This document shows positions 60,109 to 64,000 of a stretch of 64,000 bases of DNA, piece by piece. Below the pieces are notes generated by a model. That model searched no databases, had not been told where the DNA came from, and saw only the letters and a program-made list of their open reading frames with translations. The position numbers and the translations under genes were made by a program. How positions within the stretch are numbered: position 1 is the stretch's first letter; each line of letters starts with the position of its first letter. This DNA comes from Ridgeia piscesae (taxonomy: Eukaryota; Annelida; Polychaeta; Sabellida; Siboglinidae): assembly GCA_025642075.2 (NCBI GenBank), contig JAODUO010000430.1:31001-95000 (forward strand), read 5' to 3'.

Positions 60109-60841
60109 AGTAGGGTACGATACCGGCCCAGATGTATGAACAGTTGGTGGGCCTGGGTGTATTAGTCGGTCGATAAATCATTACAAAACTATAAAACTTT
60201 CTGACTAGTCGGTCGATAAATCATTACAAAACTTTAAAACTTTCTGTCGGGGAGGAAAAGATGTGATGAAGATACAAATTAGAAAACACGCAGGAATGAT
60301 GGCGTGCAGAGAGTAGGAAGTGTTCTATGGGATACAACGGTGACGCCACAGCTGAAGAGAACACTGCAGTAAGTCGGCCAGCCTATCTTGTGTCGTGTCT
60401 GAAAAGCTGCAAGTAACAATGGACTGGGGTTTCGGAGAAAACGTAATATGAAACATTATATCTCTCAAAGGGCACGCGTGGAGAGTATAGACTTACTTAT
60501 TTAAGTCCAACTTGATGTCATCCACCTAATGTGGTGACATATTGAGTCTTCTACAATGTTCTATCTGTTTTGCAAGACAGGTGCCATTGAGACTAATCTC
60601 CCTCTCGGTGATGTCTCTCGGAGTTTGGGCGGCTTATTTTCTAAGGACCAACAAAGGAGAACTTGGTTAGTACTTTTAAGGGGGCGCATCACGTGATCTG
60701 CTGACGCGCTGGAACAGAGAAATTCATGAACACAAAGCAGTATATCAATTGATTGACGAAATATGAATGAAAGTAACCCCCCATGAAAGTGTCATACTCG
60801 ATGTATACATCTTATTTAATGGTATTGCAGTACCTCGGGTA
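60109..60841. other. Gene-free spacer after the satellite
   Basis: Contains a tandem duplication of about 39 bases (GTCGGTCGATAAATCATTAC, twice, from about 60166). No gene recognised. Confidence 0.5.
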
Positions 60842-60843
60842 TA

Positions 60844-61538
60844 GGGCCTGCAAGTGGGTCACGATACATGGCGTGACTCCGCGCGACTGGAGCTTATTGG
60901 GGACTAAGCGAGACTAATTCGGGACTGGACACAAGAATAATATTCTAACGATGGATGACAGTTGTAGCTTCCGACTGATGAATACTAGGACAATCAGTTT
61001 ATAAATATCTTGTGTTATACGTTTCTTATCTTAAATGTTCGATTTAATATTGAGTTTACCACACTATCTTAGGCACATAGCGATTTACGTAGTGCAGATA
61101 ATCGACACGATGCTATTGCGTTTTACATTGCTATACGTTGTGATTTCGATAAGCACTTATATCTGACAAGTTGTCTAAATGCACATAATCATTACACATG
61201 TATACGTTTGGCCCAAACAGGTTGTACTGCGCGAAAACTGGCACTCTTCATTATTAGTTAAGATCGCCAAACACAATTACTTGCCGCTATTGCCATGGCA
61301 ACCACCATAATAATCGATTAAAATTCATGATTTCCGTGATCATTGTCACGGGCAAAGTGTTCCACTGCTTCTGCTTGTAATAATCCTTCCGACAATATAA
61401 CTGAAATACGCTATTTTGGAACATATCGATTATTATGACCAAAAACAAAACAAAGTCCTATACGTTAACATGGAGTATATGGACCTCCTGCCCCCAACTG
61501 CCCCCAGCCTCGTTTTCGCGCGCGAGACTTGCAGGCCC
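60844..61538. mobile_element. Nonautonomous DNA transposon, TA-flanked, copy 2
   Basis: A 695-base element with perfect terminal inverted repeats, GGGCCTGCAAGT and ACTTGCAGGCCC, directly flanked by TA at 60842-60843 and 61539-61540. Same family and orientation as 20132-20861. No coding capacity. It is the better-preserved copy and defines the ends. Confidence 0.87.
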
Positions 61539-62280
61539 TATTGCATTACCTCAGGGAGTTTGACGTCCCTGCCATGCAGAGTTGTAAACCACTGCCTTGT
61601 GGTACAGGTTCTTGACAGAACCGAAGGCTAAGGGAGCAAACCCTAACCAGAAAACCATGTCACTGTGGCAGCATCAAGGGCGGTTGATGTACGGAACTCC
61701 GAACATCTCTCGACCAGCCACCGCAGGGACAAATAGTTTGCGCCTGTCTTGACATGTTCTTGCCGGTGTGAGACCTCTATTTGTTCCCCGAGAGAGCCGC
61801 TAGTAACATGCAAAAGCCAGCGGCACTTCAACACTTTTGCTGCAGCTTCCATGAAATGTACAAACCTGAAGCTGAGAGACATGAAGACCGACTCATGGAC
61901 AGCACTCTCATAGCAGACAGATAAATGGAGAGCAATAGTCAAGTGATGGAAGCATTCTTTGTCGCACCGCGACCGACAGCATGATATTTTAATGGCATGT
62001 GTTTGCCAGTGTTTCTTTAAGAAATAGGAATACGAGAACAAAATACAAATAAAAAATACAAATACAAAGTTACACTACTATGATTAAATTTATATCGATT
62101 GTATAAAACATTAAATCTATATAATATGTTTACCAATGCCAATTTTCAATTAACATATCTGTGTCGTTTAAAATGTAAATGTTGCAACACAAACATTATT
62201 ATGGCAAACATTACTAGTCTAGTTGGTTTTACATTATCAAATGACATTTGCCGTGCACAGCATGCTTAGCTTAACTCTAA
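61539..62280. other. GC-mixed segment without gene
   Basis: 61560-61990 is richer in GC than the flanks and has a 132-codon minus-strand frame without recognisable domains. It has the texture of an interspersed repeat but no partner was found in this window. 62040-62280 is AT-rich and empty. Confidence 0.35.
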
Positions 62281-62424
62281 ACAGAACAGGGCATTAATAA
62301 TAATTATTATTATTACTATTATTATTGTGTTTGTGTTTGTGTTTGTGTTTGTGTTTGTGTTTGTGTTTGTGTTTGTGTTTGTGTTTGTGTTTGTGTTTGT
62401 GTTTGTGTTTGTGTTTGTGTTTGT
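62281..62424. repeat. (ATT)n then (GTGTTT)n
   Basis: A short ATT run is followed by about 16 perfect hexamers GTGTTT from 62325. Confidence 0.97.
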
Positions 62425-62749
62425 TTAATTCGCACCGAAATGCAATATGTTCATTAATATTGCACCTTAAAAGCTGCTTTACAAAAATAATGTGTGTTAT
62501 GAAATGTTTAACAGAATATAACAGTAATGATTAATTATCATTATATGAGTATAATGTGTATTACAATGATGTTGCCTAGAACTCGTTCATGTATATTTTT
62601 AGAAAATTACACCCGCCTTGATTACAAGCTTATAAAGACAATAAACAATGTAATAAACTCTGGTCAATGCAACTGGCGAGTTTAATCCTGCAAACCGACT
62701 AGACTACAAACCGACTCGATCTGAAGGCGATTTAAAACATCGTTAAATG

Positions 62750-63611
62750 TTCACAGGCGGCTGCTTTGTCCGCGAGCTTTTGATCTAAGAAACGCCCTAT
62801 TGTTTAAGCTCGGCCTTTCGGCAGTAGCACCATGTGGCCCATTAGAGCCTCGCAGCCAGTAACTCCCGGGTGGCGAAATGTTCCCTCGAGGAGCGCGCGC
62901 CATCGCGTACTTTATCGCACACGAGTCGGTCGTCCCCTCGGAGACTCGGTCCCAGCATTAAGTCTTGGCGTGCATGTTCTCCTCCGGGATACCCCGTTAG
63001 GGAATATTACTTAATTAATTCCCGCTAATTAGCTTGGCTAAACATGCTAGCCGCACGTTTGTGAAGCCAACGACACTGACAAAAACGGTCAAGGCAACAA
63101 CAACAACAAATATACGTATAATTCTAACGTACCAGTGCCGGGAAATAGGTCAATCAAAATTGGCCGTGGTCGCGTGAATAAATCTGACCCCGACTGTCGT
63201 AACTAATTAACCTCGCGTTATCGTACACGAGTACAGGTGGCGCTTCGTTCAATCTCATGAAATATTAAGGCCAGCTAAAATCGCGCCTGTTGTGATGTAT
63301 TTATTTATAAGTGTGGATGGCGCGCCGGCCAACGAACAACGATTGTTTAGGGGAATTCTTGTGGACAGCAGTCGAGGGCGAGCGGTGTTGAGGCCAGCCG
63401 GCCGCCGCCAGTACGCGGCAGTGTTTTCCGACGAAGCATGAGACATGGCCGAGTGTGTGTATTACCGAAAGCAGGATTTGCAAACGTTGAGGCGTCTTAG
63501 CTTCGCGGCATTTAAAGAGTCGGACACGTGGATTACGGAACGTACAGAAAACGCATTGTCAACATACACATTGTGAATCAACATTCCTCATTGGACACCA
63601 ACACAATAGAG
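62750..63611 (+). promoter_or_regulatory. CpG-richer candidate promoter with noncoding first exon
   Basis: CpG density rises over 62.75-63.5 kb. Elements include CTTTTGATCT and CCTATTGTT (TCF- and SOX-like), a TAATTAATT...CTAATTAG cluster (homeodomain-like), and a TTTAAA box near 63510. A consensus donor, AGAG then GTAAGT, at 63611-63612 would end a noncoding first exon of a plus-strand gene lying beyond the window. All of this is inference from composition and motifs. Confidence 0.35.
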
Positions 63612-63763
63612 GTAAGTTAGCCTATTAATTTTGTTACGTGGATGTATTTGTTAACTTTCATAATAATTAAACGTTGTACAAAAGGGTAGGGCATGTATAA
63701 GTTTATTTCGATTGTCAAGCACGATGGATGAATATGACTACATCGCGCAATAATAAATCGGGT

Positions 63764-64000
<237 letters not shown>

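Noticed and set aside
59233..60139. Frames with repeated SYRDLSITIGVV
   Set aside because: Translation of the 31-bp satellite; the frame rotates with each unit.
62820..63010. rRNA fragment
   Set aside because: The GC-rich stretch looked rRNA-like at first, but no conserved rRNA motif could be matched.

Overview
The window is animal (metazoan) nuclear DNA, most likely from a mollusc and probably a bivalve. Three things point that way. Spliced genes have GT-AG introns. One gene encodes a chitin-binding plus LamG-like shell-matrix-type protein resembling Pif/BMSP. The interspersed DNA (CR1-type LINEs, foldback elements, short repeats beginning around CTTCTATAGCGCC) and the very dense microsatellites are typical of bivalve genomes. 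No bacterial-style operon, CRISPR array, rRNA or intact tRNA was seen. Most long open frames are translations of microsatellites and minisatellites, not genes.

Layout. 1-4172: a degenerate CR1-type LINE on the minus strand, cut by the window edge. Its 5' end abuts the last exon (4197-4274) of a Pif/BMSP-like gene copy (copy A). 4381-4686: (TG)n followed by a GTCGC pentamer array. 6290-12655: a nest of inverted repeats, including a near-perfect palindrome with 680-bp arms, bracketed by two 3' ends of another LINE. 14607-19505: a second Pif/BMSP-like copy (copy B, plus strand). It carries two single-base frameshifts and one in-frame stop, so it is either a pseudogene or hit by assembly errors. 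20132-23302: three short DNA-transposon or foldback-like elements. 24.9-25.7 kb: a GC-richer block that looks like an interspersed repeat.

27648-36795 (minus): a seven-exon gene that I could splice with every phase consistent. It encodes a 474-residue protein with an N-terminal CARD domain and a C-terminal coiled coil. Its introns hold pentamer arrays, 360 bp of (TG)n, a 33-bp minisatellite with a higher-order period, and about 860 bp of (CA)n. 37712-41604 (plus): an intact two-exon MAD2L1BP (p31comet) gene, head-to-head with the CARD gene, with a 24-bp-arm hairpin just upstream of its start codon. 45042-45187: a signal-peptide first exon. 47114-51721: a second, nearly full-length CR1-type LINE on the minus strand with a 5-bp target duplication, sitting inside an older short repeat. 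57789-60108: a 31-bp satellite with a hairpin-forming dyad and a 434-bp higher-order period. 60844-61538: a second copy of the TA-flanked element seen at 20132. 62.75-63.61 kb: a CpG-richer segment resembling a promoter with a noncoding first exon.

The genes do not form a pathway. Checkpoint silencing (p31comet), CARD signalling and shell-matrix secretion are simply neighbours. The most notable features are the tandem shell-matrix copies and their damage, the nested palindromes, and the CARD gene spread across hypervariable repeats. All exon calls are from reading the sequence; none has transcript support here.
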